Positions 27,335-39,140 of a stretch of DNA of 64,000 bases are shown here, piece by piece (the first letter of the stretch is position 1; every line of letters starts with the position of its first letter). Both the position numbers and the translations under genes were made by a program. Location of the stretch: assembly GCA_905250115.1 (NCBI GenBank), contig CAJNOI010000178.1, forward strand, positions 62,001-126,000, read 5' to 3'. Below the pieces are notes generated by a model. It was not told the origin of the DNA. It did no database searches and saw only the letters and a list, made by a program, of their open reading frames with translations. Source of the DNA: Adineta steineri (taxonomy: Eukaryota > Rotifera > Eurotatoria > Adinetida > Adinetidae).

Positions 27335-27832
27335 TTATTGATTTATTCTACAAAATACATTATCATCTATGAATTTAGTTCTCTTAATATAACCATCACC
27401 AAATAAAGTATAATGTTCCCAATTACCAGGTATATTATAGTACTTCGACTGTTGCATTGATTTAATTACTGCAGCATATAATATATTATCTGTAATATTA
27501 TATTCAGGGCCTATATCTAATACAAAACATCCGTTTAAAGCATATTTATTTTGTCGTTCTACTTTAGGATATTTATCACGTGTTGGATGACCATAATAAT
27601 GGAATATATATTGATTATTGGATGTTGAACATTGTTGTAAAAATGTTTTTCATCTTTGACATCATAACCACTTAATAGCTTCTTTTCGATAATAGTTCTT
27701 TCGTAATTGTTTAATTTGTCGAGTTTTGTGTAAGTAATCGAAAAAAGATGACATGAAACTTCATTAATTTCTTCTAAACGATCTGTAAATGATAAACCTT
27801 TCTCAAGAAAGTTGATCTTCTTGATGAAATAT
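27335..27832 (-). pseudogene. decayed gene fragment, family unknown
   Basis: Reading the minus strand, a coding-like stretch begins near 27830 (FLEKGLSFTDRLEEINEVSC). It continues to GYDVKDEKHFY, then changes frame near 27640. It resumes as FLQQCSTSNNQYIFHYYGHP, then YALNGCFVLDIGPEYN and PGNWEHYTLFGDGYIKR, ending at a TAA at 27335-27337. The single frame change fits a pseudogene or an assembly error. No splice signals are positioned to repair it. I do not recognise the family. It lies alone in a gene-poor stretch between LIM gene B and the AIM24-like gene. Confidence 0.5.
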
Positions 27833-28835
27833 TATTACTCATTCTAAAACAACTTAACAATGGTGATGTTCTTTATTTGTTTTTAGATATTAGTAATCAA
27901 TAATTTGAGATTATATTACCAAATTAGATCTTTACTAACATCTTGAATTTTATTCGCATATAACAATCAATCGATAGGATTTCGTAGATATCTGACTCAA
28001 TACTTGATCTATTTTGTATTTCAATATTATTAAAAATTTATCACAATATAATCTTATTAATCTTTTAGTCTATAACCTCAACAAAATAATCATTTCATGT
28101 TATTTTAAAGATAAGAAATTCACATTCACGCATCTTTTTAAAGGATAAAATCTAACAAGATCCGTATATTGTATTTAGATGGGTCTCCTTTTAGATATAT
28201 TTATATGTAAACAATAAAGTATGGATCTCATTCTTATTAATAATAGCAGTATTCAAATATCACTAAAACGATTATACTGAGAATGTTTATGAAATTATCT
28301 GGCTTTTCTGCAAAACCTAGAAATATTTAACATTGGCATATAATATTTATCAAGATTGTTATGCGTTTAAAAGAAATCTACATTTACGAAACGTGTATAT
28401 TATTAAGGAGTTCAATTAACAATATCTAATATTAACTCATAACAAACAAGGTGTTTCATAAATCAACATAGTTATATGATATATTAGTATTTGTATAGGT
28501 CGATTACTAAAATCAACTTTTTATGAATTATTAATTCTATCCATGATCGTTAGGAATTAATTTTGTCGTTTATTGTAAAACGCTATTATTTTTGTTTTTC
28601 ACTGTGTATGTAATGTAGTTTTATTTAAAATGATAACTCAATACATAACTTACATAAATATGTAGTTAGCGATCAGTGCGCTGTAATAAATAACTCACTA
28701 ATATTTTAATTGTTATTAGAGACATAATTAAGTATTTATTATATTGAGTATATATATATATAGCAAATGTTCCAATTTAAAACAAGAAAGATAAAAATAT
28801 CGAATTACAGTCAGATTTTAAAATAAATATTTCAA
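27833..28835. other. intergenic, AT-rich
   Basis: No gene, repeat family or RNA gene recognised. Confidence 0.55.
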
Positions 28836-29723
28836 TTAATTATTTGATGTTGATACTTGACTTTGTATCCAATCTGATAAGGCTTCTGGATTTCTTGTCT
28901 AAAAGGAAAACAATATTTTTATTTATCTTAAATAAAAATAAGTTTTATTTTTCGTATTTACTTGTATATAAACTATTCCAGGACCAGTAAATCGACAAAC
29001 AAGTCCTTCACCTGAATGCATTCCACTCATTATTCCACCACCAGCTCTTTCAATAGAATATGAACAAGTCCATGCAACTAAATGTCCATTATCAACAATC
29101 CATTGTTCACCTTGCTTTAATTGACGTTGTATAATTGCACCAAGTGATGTAACAAAAACAATTCCAGTACCTGATACACGATGAACAAATAGACCTTCAC
29201 CAGAAAATAATGCTTTGCCCAATCCTTGAGATTTTGTATCTTTAACAACACCATGAGTCATAGCTAAATAACCGCCTCTACCTATATTCCATTGAGTTTG
29301 ACCATCTAATTGAATAGGAACAATATCACCCCTATAATATAAAACAATTAGTTTAACATTATTAGTTTTGCCTATCATATTCATTTTGTATAAATATAAA
29401 CTTCTGACATTCAATATGAATTAATAAAAATCTTACCAAATAGGTGGGGCAAGTAATACTTCTCCAGGACCGGTAAATGTTGATTGAGTCATATCTCCCC
29501 CAGTAAACATTTTTTTAAATGAAAATTTCAATTTTCCCTTAAGTGTTATTTCTGGACCCATAGCAACCATTGCTCCAGGTTGTGCATAAAATGGAGTATT
29601 AGGTTGTAATGTTACCGAAAGAAGTGCATTTGTATCACGATGATCTACTTTATAATAACCACCATTAAACTGACCTACAGTATCAGCTAAACTATTTTGA
29701 ATCGATGGTTGTGCTGTTGCCAT
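28836..29723 (-). CDS. AIM24 / TIGR00266 family protein
   Basis: Three exons (29437-29723, 28962-29331, 28836-28898) give 239 aa, the normal length of this family. The fold expected is the double beta-sandwich seen in the bacterial TIGR00266/DUF124 proteins and in the AIM24 domain of fungal mitochondria. Recognisable segments are FYAQPGAMVAMGPEI, TFTGPGEVLLAPP, GEGLFVHRVSGTGIVFV and GEGLVCRFTGPGIVYIQ, with the glycine-rich turns typical of the repeat. There is no signal peptide or obvious mitochondrial presequence. The biochemical role is unknown across the family; in yeast Aim24 is linked to inner-membrane organisation. Confidence 0.82.
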
Positions 29724-31905
29724 TTATTCGTAAATGTTTGTCGTTTGAAATATCGTTTGGTTTTGTCTATAGAATATGAAATGACTACACACAATTTAAT
29801 CTTTTGACATACATAGAAAAGAAAAATATAATAAGTCAACTATGCAGACGGAAAAAAGTAAATTAACTATAACATCATACATCTAGTAGAACATGCAAAG
29901 AAAAAATCTTTATTTAACGTCATAGAAATCCGATAGAAAGAACGGAAAGAAAAAAATTTATGTATATAGGCCAATACTTGTGTCGTTGTTGATCAAAATA
30001 GCATCAGCTGGGAATAAAATGCGATCGATGAAGAAGTAATATATACTTATATAAAGATTTTTACTGCTGACGATAACAATTGAAAGTATATATATTTAAT
30101 ATGTAAAAATCTTTCTTATACTTGCAATAAATAAATCTCATTTGAATTATAATAAAACAAAAAGTATTCAACATATACTTGAAAAATGTCTTCCAAACAT
30201 TTTTATCTAAATAAGTGACTCAAAGCATATATATCAGTAGTCTAAATCATTTCAAAAAGATGAGTTAACCTCTTGTTGAACTGTAATCTCATTTAGGATG
30301 CTTTCTCTCGTTTGTATTTAGTTATTTATTTATTATTTTCTTTGTTTCAATTAATTAGTTGTTAGGGTCGGTGTGTGAGACTGTGAGTGTGGGTGTAGAA
30401 GCTAGGTGAGTACAGCATTCACACCCAAACCCACTCTCAAGATATTTATGGTGTTGTTGATGTTTTTCTTTTACTTTTTATATATTGCCTTATATAATCA
30501 TTTATTCATTTACATATTTCAGATGTCCAAAAAGTTCATATAAATATGATATACCGTAGAATTTAATGTAAGGGAATAATTAAGAATTGACTGAAAACAA
30601 TAAAAGTAAAATGATCTCATCTGAAATTATTGTTATTTATATGAAATATTCGATATGCGAGAATTTATTACAATCTAATTAAGTAAGAAAATGTTAATAG
30701 TTCAATAATTAAATTCTTTTACTAAAGATCTATAAAAGGAATATATTGTATCAACCGTAATCAAATGAATTTTAATTAAAGGACTTTGTCCCATGCTAAT
30801 TTTTACGTTTTCATAATTATTCTACAAAGATATTCACCATTAAATTCAAGCATAGTTTAAATTATATAACAGTCATATTAATGTATAGGATCATTTCTCA
30901 GAAATGACTATCGAGATACAGTGGAACATCTGAATTAACAGATCATAATTAAGAATACCAAAAGATGCTTCATTTGATAGAATACAACAATTTCGGAAAA
31001 CGTCTTTTTCTACTTCAATGTTATAAAATCATTTCCATTAGACAAAATAGAAAGCTTCTACTACTACTAAAAAAATATTATAAATTTCCACACCCTCAGT
31101 AATAGTTGATAAATGAATAACATTTTATTAATCAATATAACACGAACACAACATTAAATAAATCATTATCATTGAAAAGATCGAATTTGGTTACAGAATG
31201 TGAGTGGATTGGAATGATGGATATCAAGGTAATGTAATATTCATGCTCAAAAGTAAGGGTTTCTATAACGAAGACAGGAGAATAAGCCATGACGATTTTG
31301 CCGTCAGTCCATACAAACACTCAAAAACGATTGAAATTTGTTTTTAGCAATAACTTTTATCGAAGAGTATTACCTTTACTATATTTTTTGAAACTATTTC
31401 CTGGAGGGAAAAAAGATATAAACTTGTACTGCAAAGAATAACAATTTTAACAAACAAGGTAATGACGCAGTCTTTAAAAAGTCAGTGAAGTTATAACTCA
31501 ATTTCATTTTTACAAACACTTACCTAATAAAATGTGTTAGAGAAGCAAAACAAAACATTTTTTGTTTTAATTTAACAAGAACAATATTTTATAATCGTTG
31601 GAAAAGAAATGGCTGGTAGATTTGTTCATGCGTACTCTAACTTTTTTTTTTTGCTCATCGACAATATGAATATACATTCTACGTGGCAAAACAATATTTT
31701 ACATGTGTTTACATCAACTTATTTCATTAAAATGATGAAAAAGCTACAGAATAAGGACAATAAAAAAGAAAAAAAAAGTTTTTTTTAAATAAAATAAATA
31801 GCATATAACTTGAACATTTTATTTTTTTGTTGTTGTTACCGTCAGTTAAAAAAGAAGAAAGTATTTTCAAGAAGAGTGTTTGTATTATTTAGAATTATCC
31901 TTTCA
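29724..31905. other. intergenic; left border of accessory region
   Basis: About 2.2 kb without a supportable gene. It contains hairpin element (a) at 30364-30441. The 62-codon minus frame at 31132-31320 lacks homology or splice context. The right part is the upstream region of T1. Confidence 0.55.
30364..30441. repeat. GT/CA hairpin element (a)
   Basis: Starts AGGGTCGGTGTGTGAG, has an internal GAGTGTGGGTGT, an unrelated loop, then ACACCCAAACCCACTCTCAAG. The two arms pair as an imperfect inverted repeat. First of seven similar elements in the window. Confidence 0.75.
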
Positions 31906-33261
31906 ATGCCGTCGAATTGGTTCTTACAGTTTAGAACTAAAATTAAACGCATCAATTTATTTAAAGATATTGATAAAACAAATGAAGAAGATATCAAAAA
32001 TCAAAAAATATCGACAATTATCTTTCTTATTCTGTTTATAATATCAATTGTTGCTCTCTTTCTATATTCATCCTTGACTCCTATAACAAAAACGGTAGTT
32101 CTTGAACAACCTTCTTTATCCGATTATCAACAATTAGAAGAAAAATATTCAAATACATTATTATGTACATGTACAAGTGTTTCTAATGAATTCAACAAAT
32201 TCATATCATCATTTACACCGACTTTCAATCAAGTCTGCTCAAGTGATTTTGTTAGTGACAAATGGCTCAATTATGTTAATTATCGTTTATTTATTGAACC
32301 ACAATATCATTTTGTTTTCGATTTTCGTCATTCAGCTTATGGATTTTTTAATATGTTACGTACACTTTGTGTATTAGCTAAACAAACAATTGATGGTCAA
32401 TTAATTTCATTCTATTCTACAATTTTACTTACAGAAAATGCCATTTCAGAAGATATATTTTTAGCTAATATAAATGCAACTCGTGATCAATTTATAAATG
32501 CAAGTGCAAATGATTTTACAATTACACTTGACTCAGTTATATTAATGGGATTAGTTAGTAATTTCGTCATTAATCGATTAGGAACACATTGGAAATTATA
32601 TCTTATATCATACCCGAGTGGATTTTCTGAAGGTTGGGCAGGTCAACCATACACAATAGGTGGAAATTGTTTACTAACCAGTGTATACTGTAGTACAACA
32701 ACAGGTATTTACCTAAGAAAATTTAACAATGAGACATCATCTGATTTATATTGGGGGGAAAAATATGCAGCAGAATTACAATTCGAAGTTCCAGGTGTAC
32801 TTGTAGGTGGTTTCATACTCGATTCTGTTCTTCAATCAAATCTTTCATGCTTATATAATGAAAGTTGTTTATCGAAACTAAACACATATTTAAATGATTC
32901 ACTTTCTCCATTCAATGCAACACCTTTAGCAGTGCCTTCTTCTGCTTCATCTCTTCCAACCATTAATGATTTAACCAAAAAATTAATGGTGGATTTTTGG
33001 CAACTAAATTCATCCTATCAACATTATTTCAATGCGTGCAATCCATTAACTTGCACATATACTTATACTCATCAGTTTGATATTCTTTTTATTATTACGA
33101 CTGTTATTTCATTTATTGGTGGAATTGTAACAGTTCTTATGATCGTAATATTACCGACAGTTAAATTCTTAAGAAAAAAAGTTAACACTTTCAACCGATT
33201 GTTACCATCATCATCAGAAATTGTACCACATGAAACTAATATTGGTACGTATTGCAACTAG
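31906..33261 (+). CDS. T1: two-TM Cys-rich surface protein, paralogue 1
   Basis: A single uninterrupted exon of 451 codons from ATG 31906; the frame is open further upstream but without a better ATG. A short basic cytosolic N terminus is followed by TM1 (~residues 35-56, FLILFIISIVALFLY). A ~330-residue ectodomain has many N-glycosylation sequons and paired Cys (LLCTCTS, VCSSDF, NESCLSK, FNACNPLTC). TM2 follows (~393-418, with the motif SFIGGIVTV), then a basic tail. The same architecture and motifs occur in T2 and T3 immediately downstream, so this is a tandem family. I do not recognise a named family. Both termini inside, one large disulphide-rich ectodomain and a Gly-Gly in TM2 is the topology of DEG/ENaC-type channels, but the sequence similarity I can see is too weak to claim that. 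Confidence 0.7.
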   Translation: MPSNWFLQFRTKIKRINLFKDIDKTNEEDIKNQKISTIIFLILFIISIVALFLYSSLTPITKTVVLEQPSLSDYQQLEEKYSNTLLCTCTSVSNEFNKFISSFTPTFNQVCSSDFVSDKWLNYVNYRLFIEPQYHFVFDFRHSAYGFFNMLRTLCVLAKQTIDGQLISFYSTILLTENAISEDIFLANINATRDQFINASANDFTITLDSVILMGLVSNFVINRLGTHWKLYLISYPSGFSEGWAGQPYTIGGNCLLTSVYCSTTTGIYLRKFNNETSSDLYWGEKYAAELQFEVPGVLVGGFILDSVLQSNLSCLYNESCLSKLNTYLNDSLSPFNATPLAVPSSASSLPTINDLTKKLMVDFWQLNSSYQHYFNACNPLTCTYTYTHQFDILFIITTVISFIGGIVTVLMIVILPTVKFLRKKVNTFNRLLPSSSEIVPHETNIGTYCN

Positions 33262-34072
33262 GATGCTAGAAATTGACTAGAAAGACTCTGCCAGATGTCA
33301 AGGCATAGAGATTCGGTAAGGGAGGAAGGAACTGAAGCCCTTGATCACTCTTTGCTTACACTAGGGAGCCACGGTGCGGGTGTGCGTGTGGGATGGAGCT
33401 GGTGTGAGTATGAGTATTATATTTATCACACACCTACACCTACACCCGAGCTATCGCATACGAAACATTAAAGTTCAACACTATGGTTTTATACGAAAGT
33501 ATAAAGGTGTCGTATTTTCTGTCGAGATCTTTGCGATGGGTTCACTAAGATGCCTTTTTTATTTACAGTGTGTGAGTAAGATATGCAGAAAAATATTTTT
33601 GTATATCAGCTTTTCTTCTAACTAACATGCAACTTTTTGTTTCCTGATGTGAAATTGTTTCCACGTCACCATTATTGGCGCACCCAGGATTTTTAGATAA
33701 ATGGTAAATTTGGGTAATCTCGGAAAAAAACAGTGAGCGATAAGAGTCAAAGTTTTTTTCGATAGGCCAAAAGGTTTTTATCTCGATAAAAGTTTTAGAA
33801 ATAACAGAACACAAGAAAAGAAATGTGATTAATGTCATCGAATTTACATAAAATATTTAATAAATTTGACGGAAGAGAAAGTCTTTTAGTAAATAGTCCA
33901 CTAATCAGTACAGCAATTGCAAAAGAATGAAGATTCAGTAGACAGTGATTTACTAGCGCAAAATTACGATGGACAAACGCTAAAATGGAATGCGCAATTG
34001 CCTATTTGCTCTCCCCCCGGCTACGCTTCCGATCATCATATTAATTGTGTTTTTCTTTCTATTCTTTTATAG
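33262..34072. other. T1-T2 spacer
   Basis: Contains hairpin (b). The minus frame at 33563-33838 (91 codons, with SEITQIYHLSKNPGCANNG) has no recognisable family. An unseen phase-1 5' exon of T2 may also lie here. Confidence 0.45.
33363..33451. repeat. GT/CA hairpin element (b)
   Basis: Begins AGGGAGCCACGGTGCGGGTG, has an AT-rich loop, and ends CACACACCTACACC then TACACCCGAGC. Lies about 100 bp after the T1 stop codon. Confidence 0.75.
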
Positions 34073-36110
34073 AACGGCAAGCTGTTGGTGATATCGCTGA
34101 GCAAAAAGTTTCATTATTTGTTAAAATAAAAATATTTTTGCTCAACCTTGACTTTTTCTCAGACTCAGATGAAAACAGTGAATGGCACTTATATGGTCAA
34201 CGTCTTTCAACTCGACTCTTCATCATTTCAATAATTATTGCATTTTCTATACTTATTGTCTATGGATCAACATATTCTGTTACAAAAACGATCATCATTA
34301 ATAAACCTTCAATCGATGTTTATTATACTCTTCAAGATAAATATCCTCAAACACTGGCCTGTCCATGTTCATCAACTACAAATGAGCACTCTCAATTTAT
34401 ATCATTTCAACCTACATTACATACAGTTTGTTATTCAGATTTTATTACAGATAAGTGGATTAAATATTTAATAGCAGTGAACGGTGATGGCATAAGTCCC
34501 TTCGATTTTCGTTTTAGTAATTACGCATTCTTTCCAACTATTTTACGTTTTTGTGAACTATCACAGGAAACAATCAACAATGAAATATTCATATTCAATT
34601 CAACAAAATATGTTACGAAATATGTACAACAAATAGATCTATTTAATTCTCAAACACAACAGCTCATCAGTAATATGAAACAAACAACAGAAAATTCATT
34701 TCAAATTTTAATCTCAATGTCCCGTCAAACAGTTTGGGGAAATGCGTTGTTTACTATTCTGACTTATTCCTATATACCTGACCCGACGATTAATTATGAT
34801 TATAACTCAACAATAAATCCTCATGATTTAAATCTTGTATTCTACCCAGCTTATTATCAATCTAGCAATGACACAACATGTTCATGTAAAATTCATCCAA
34901 CTACATGCAATGTATTATCTGATATCACTTATGTTAACGGAACGGTAAATAAAATTTAATATTCGATAAAAAAAGTTTTTGTCCAAAAACACAGTATTTG
35001 CTATAGAATATTCGTTGCCTATTTTATGTTTTACACTCAAAAGCTGCATACGTTATCTTTTATTTTTCCGCATTTAGCATTAGTTTTAATTGACTTTCTT
35101 TTCTAAGATTTTACACAAATAGTAAAATATCAACAACATATTCGTAACCATTGTGAAAAACTATATCAGACGATGTATATTTCATACTGATCTAAATAAA
35201 AATATTTTCAGTCATTCTTCACATTTTATTTACTTACCTTGCCGTAAACATAAATTGCAAATGAAGTTATATTTTTTAATTGAAACAATATATTTTGCTG
35301 TATCAAACTATTTAATACGAATTGAAAAAGAAAGTTTAGTATGAATAAAGAGTTCCACTTACACATGTGTGAAATGGTGCTTTTTCGATCTCTGTAAAGA
35401 GTTTGTTTTTGTATAACAACATATTAAGCTGACAGTAATAAAATGATTGATGTTACACGACAAAAAGTGCATTTCAGTACTAATGGAGTTAAAATATGAT
35501 ATAAGTTCACATTCAAGTTCCGATTATCATAAAAAATTTCTTGATACTGGTTCCAGCTCCGCACATATCTAGCTATAATATTATTAAGTATTTCTTACAG
35601 TAAATGGCTGATATTGCTTTCTATTTTTCTATTCAGGACTCTTACAATTTATATACTGTTCCTGGTTATTATATTGGTTGTTATGCGAGTGAATCAATGC
35701 TTCGTTCTAATTTTGAATGTTTTTTTGATCAAACATGTTTAGAAACAATCTATAACTTAACATATTTAAGATCACAATCTCCATTTAATGCAACTGCTAT
35801 GCAATTAAATAGCAGTCGTTATAATGTAACAACAACTGTACAAGATATTATTAATAATTTAATGATTGAAGAATGGAATGATAAAACATCATTTCAATTT
35901 TATTTTAAACAATGTAATCCATATTTATGTTCATATTCATATGATCTTAAAGGAGATATTAGTTATGTAATTGCAATTACATTTGGTTTAATTGGTGGAT
36001 TAACAACTATTTTAAAAACAATTATTCCATCTATTGTATTAATGATTAGACGATGGCGACAAAAAAGAAAAATTGGTATCAATCAATTAATGATTAATCA
36101 AGGTATCTAA
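34073..36110 (+). CDS. T2: two-TM Cys-rich surface protein, paralogue 2
   Basis: Two exons, 34073-34944 and 35637-36110 (692-bp intron, phase 0), give about 448 residues. The first exon begins after a TTTTATAG acceptor and needs one base from an earlier exon, so the true start is unplaced. TM1 reads FIISIIIAFSILIVY. The ectodomain starts with TLACPCSSTTNEH and includes CYSDFITDKW, CSCKIHPTTC and GCYASES. The membrane-proximal motif is FKQCNPYLCSYSY. TM2 contains TFGLIGGLTTIL, followed by a basic tail (RRWRQKRK). The same motifs are found in T1 and T3. Its intron lies eight codons upstream of the position used in T3. Confidence 0.7.
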
Positions 36111-36878
36111 AATTTACTTTAAAAAGACTCTTGAATATACACGAATCGTGTAAAATTACTGCATATTTAATAATTGGTCTTTGTTTTCTTGATAAGCTAA
36201 GTCATGATCAACTATTAATTATATTTTGACCTTATTGATGATAACTCTTATTAATTTTGCTTTTTAATATTTGATCACTTACAACTTTTGCTTCAAAAAG
36301 ACTATTACAAGAATGGAAAGACTTTTGTTGAAGATAAGTGTTTTCATGAGATGATTTCGACATAAGAACTGATATATTACATTAGAGATGTCTGTTGTGA
36401 TTAAATATCTACCGGAACAGCTCCGAAAAAAGTGTTTCAGATTTTGCTAATGTGGTCGTTTTGGACTAGATGTCTCGAAATTTTTGCGACATTTCTTATT
36501 TTGCATATATTTCGACTAAAGAAAATGACAGAATGTTGATTTTTTTGAAAAGATGCGCTATAAAAAATTCCTACTACACATGAATAGTTTTTTCATATAT
36601 TTTTATTACGGCGGAACAAAGTATTATTATATAGGTCGTTCATATTAAGTATAGGAAAGCCATCAGAAAAAGTCAAGAAGAAGTTTTTTGTGTGATTTCG
36701 GTACACCTTTTGATGGCGCATCTATTAAAAAATTATCAATATGGTGTCATTTTCCCATGTCGAAATATACGCAAAATAAGAAATGTCACATCTCATATTG
36801 CCCGTTTTTAAACACTGAAACGAGAAAATATTTCTATTTTAAAATGAATAATAATTATTTCTTTGTATGGTTTTTTAG
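36111..36878. other. T2-T3 spacer
   Basis: Holds a long imperfect inverted repeat (36488-36787). Its centre contains ATAGGTCGTTCATATTAAGT (36633-36652), which superficially resembles mariner-type termini. No gene seen. Confidence 0.5.
36488..36787. repeat. 75-bp inverted repeat, MITE-like
   Basis: The left arm 36488-36562 begins GACATTTCTTATTTTGC and ends AGATGCGCTAT. The right arm 36713-36787 reads the same on the minus strand (GACATTTCTTATTTTGC to AGATGCGCCAT). I count roughly 80% identity with one indel and a ~150-bp spacer. It is probably a remnant of a DNA transposon or MITE. Confidence 0.7.
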
Positions 36879-38747
36879 ATATACAAACAATAACAATAGG
36901 ACAGAAATTAAAAATAAGTATATTAACATTTAATTTATTTAAAAATCGAAACAAAAGATCTGAAGAACAATTACAACAACAACGTTTTTCAACACGTTCT
37001 TTCCTCATAATTACTCTAATTACTTTAGTTATTTTAGTATTTTATGTTTCTTTTCAAAATATTACTCATACAATTATTAAGAATAATCCAACAATTATTG
37101 AATTTAATAAACTTTATCGAGAATATCCAAATACTATTCAATGTCCATGTCAAACATATTCAATTACATATGAAGAATTTATTACATTTCAACCTCATTT
37201 ACATTCAATTTGTTCAAGTACATTTGTTGATGAAACTTTACAATGGCTTATAATTGATTATCCACAAACCATGCCAATACATTCTACTCGAAAAGATGAT
37301 TTTCGACAAATTGGAAGTCCATTTTTTCAACTTTTAAATTCATTTTGTAATTTATCAAATAACACAATCAATGCAGAATTAAGAACATTTAATTCAACTA
37401 GATTTATTACATTAAATTTAATTACATTTGAACAATTTCAAACTCAAATAAATCAATTAATTAATCAATTTTTACAAAATACAGCTCGTTCATTTATTAG
37501 TTCGCTCTTTTCTGTGGAAAATATGACTGCAGCAAATATGTTTGTTTCTGCATTTCAATCAGATTCACTGTATTCATCAGGATCTCCAATATATGATGAG
37601 TATAGTTATCCAGATTATCAATATTTGTATGATCGAATAGATCAAAAATATAATTCAAATGAAACTGGAATTGATTGTGATTGTCAAAGTACACCATGGT
37701 GTATTCAACAAGCAATTGTTTATGATTTAGATACAATAACACAACTGTTTTCTCCACCAGGTAAAGTTCTTTATATATCTATATCTGTATAAATGTAAAA
37801 GAAAATAGATTTGAGAAGATGTAAATATTACTGAAAAAATTGTTGTTATTATTTTTTTCTGCTTTCACTTATCATCATCAATATCGCGACAAGCAACATT
37901 TGCCTATATGGTTGCTGGAAAACGACACATGAAGATCTTTTTTCTATTCTTTTCTCTTCATTTTTGGTTTTTCAGAAAACTTTCTAATTTCTAAATTTTC
38001 ACAGGGCAAACTTAGTGGAAATCTACTTTTTATCGTAATGAATGTAGCCTTATTTTTCACGGAAAATCCTTTATTTCACAAGAACTCAGTTCTCTAAGAA
38101 TTCCTCTTTTTTTTTTAAAAATCGTAATTGGAGATCAGTTTTATACGAATATATGATTTATTTAGATATTTTCTTTGTTTATTCTACAGAAATGATTTAA
38201 AAAAAACTGTATTGATCAAATATTTAGAAATTATAGAGTCTTTCTTTTGAATTAGTGCATAATATGTTCTGATGAAAAATATATATATATTTCATCATTT
38301 TAAGGTATATTTGTTGGATGTTATCTTGTTGAAGCAGTTTTACAAAGTGATCTAAGATGTTTCTTCGATATTGGTTGTTTACAACAGTTGATTGATAGTT
38401 TATCTTTGGTGAATATCAGCGCATCGGATATTATTTTAAATTCAACAGTCAGTCATTATCAAGAAAAAAGTTCTTTATTAGAAATTGTTTCAAATTTAAT
38501 GGTTGAAGAATGGAATAATCAAACATCGTATGATAATTATTTTAATATATGTCAACCATCAGTTTGTACAGCAACATATATTAGCCGTGGAAATATTATT
38601 TATATTATAACAACAACTATAGGATTGATTGGAGGATTAACAACAGTCTATAAATTTGTTGTACCAATATTCATAAAGATTATTGTACGTGTCATCATCC
38701 CGTTTATACGAAACAAATGTGGTATGAACAACAATGGAGAGATATGA
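36879..38747 (+). CDS. T3: two-TM Cys-rich surface protein, paralogue 3
   Basis: Exons 36879-37760 and 38305-38747 (544-bp intron, phase 1) give about 441 residues. As in T2, the first visible exon follows an acceptor (TTTTTTAG) and starts with two bases of a split codon, so both share an unseen phase-1 upstream exon. TM1 is FLIITLITLVILVFY. The ectodomain contains TIQCPCQTYSITYEEF, SICSSTF, DCDCQSTPWC, GCYLVEA and DIGCLQQ. The membrane-proximal motif is FNICQPSVCTATY. TM2 contains TIGLIGGLTTVY. The conserved pattern C-x-C, C-x2-x-F, C-x-C-x(5)-C, then C-x-P-x2-C before TM2 is shared with T2. The function is unknown. Confidence 0.7.
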
Positions 38748-39093
38748 TAGAATGGCTGGTGAATTTTTGACTTTTCTACTACACTTTTAAGTCAATGTTG
38801 TCTTACATATTATTTACATTAATAGTAATAAAATGATTTTCTTACACATTTTTCATTTGTAGTAAAGTCATTTTATCATTGATTAATATATCGCTTTATT
38901 TTTTTTCTTCATTTGCTTAAGTTCATTCTATGTCATGTTTTAAATATTTATTTATGCTCTTATAATTTTATTTAAATAATCCTGCGAAATATAAAAATAT
39001 ATGATTAATGTAAAAATTTCAAAGTTAACTCAAAGAAAACGGATAATGATGATGATGAATTTTGACATTTTAAAGGATAACTACCCACCATCT

Positions 39094-39140
39094 TGAGGAT
39101 GGATGCGGGTGTGAGCTAAGCGAAGAGACACCAACACCCG
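39094..39140. repeat. GT/CA hairpin element (c)
   Basis: Short version: GAGGATGGATGCGGGTGTGA, a ~15-bp loop, then GACACCAACACCCG. CGGGTGT pairs with ACACCCG. It lies 347 bp after the T3 stop. Confidence 0.65.

Noticed and set aside
32177..32377. Second-frame peptide inside T1 (and similar ones in T2 and T3)
   Set aside because: Shadow frames within well-supported coding sequence.
33563..33838. 91-codon minus-strand frame between T1 and T2
   Set aside because: No recognisable domain, no splice signals, and composition like the surrounding spacer.
31906..38747. Naming T1-T3 as DEG/ENaC channels
   Set aside because: Only topology and a Gly-Gly in TM2 agree. The conserved HG motif before TM1 and the G-x-S selectivity filter are not seen.
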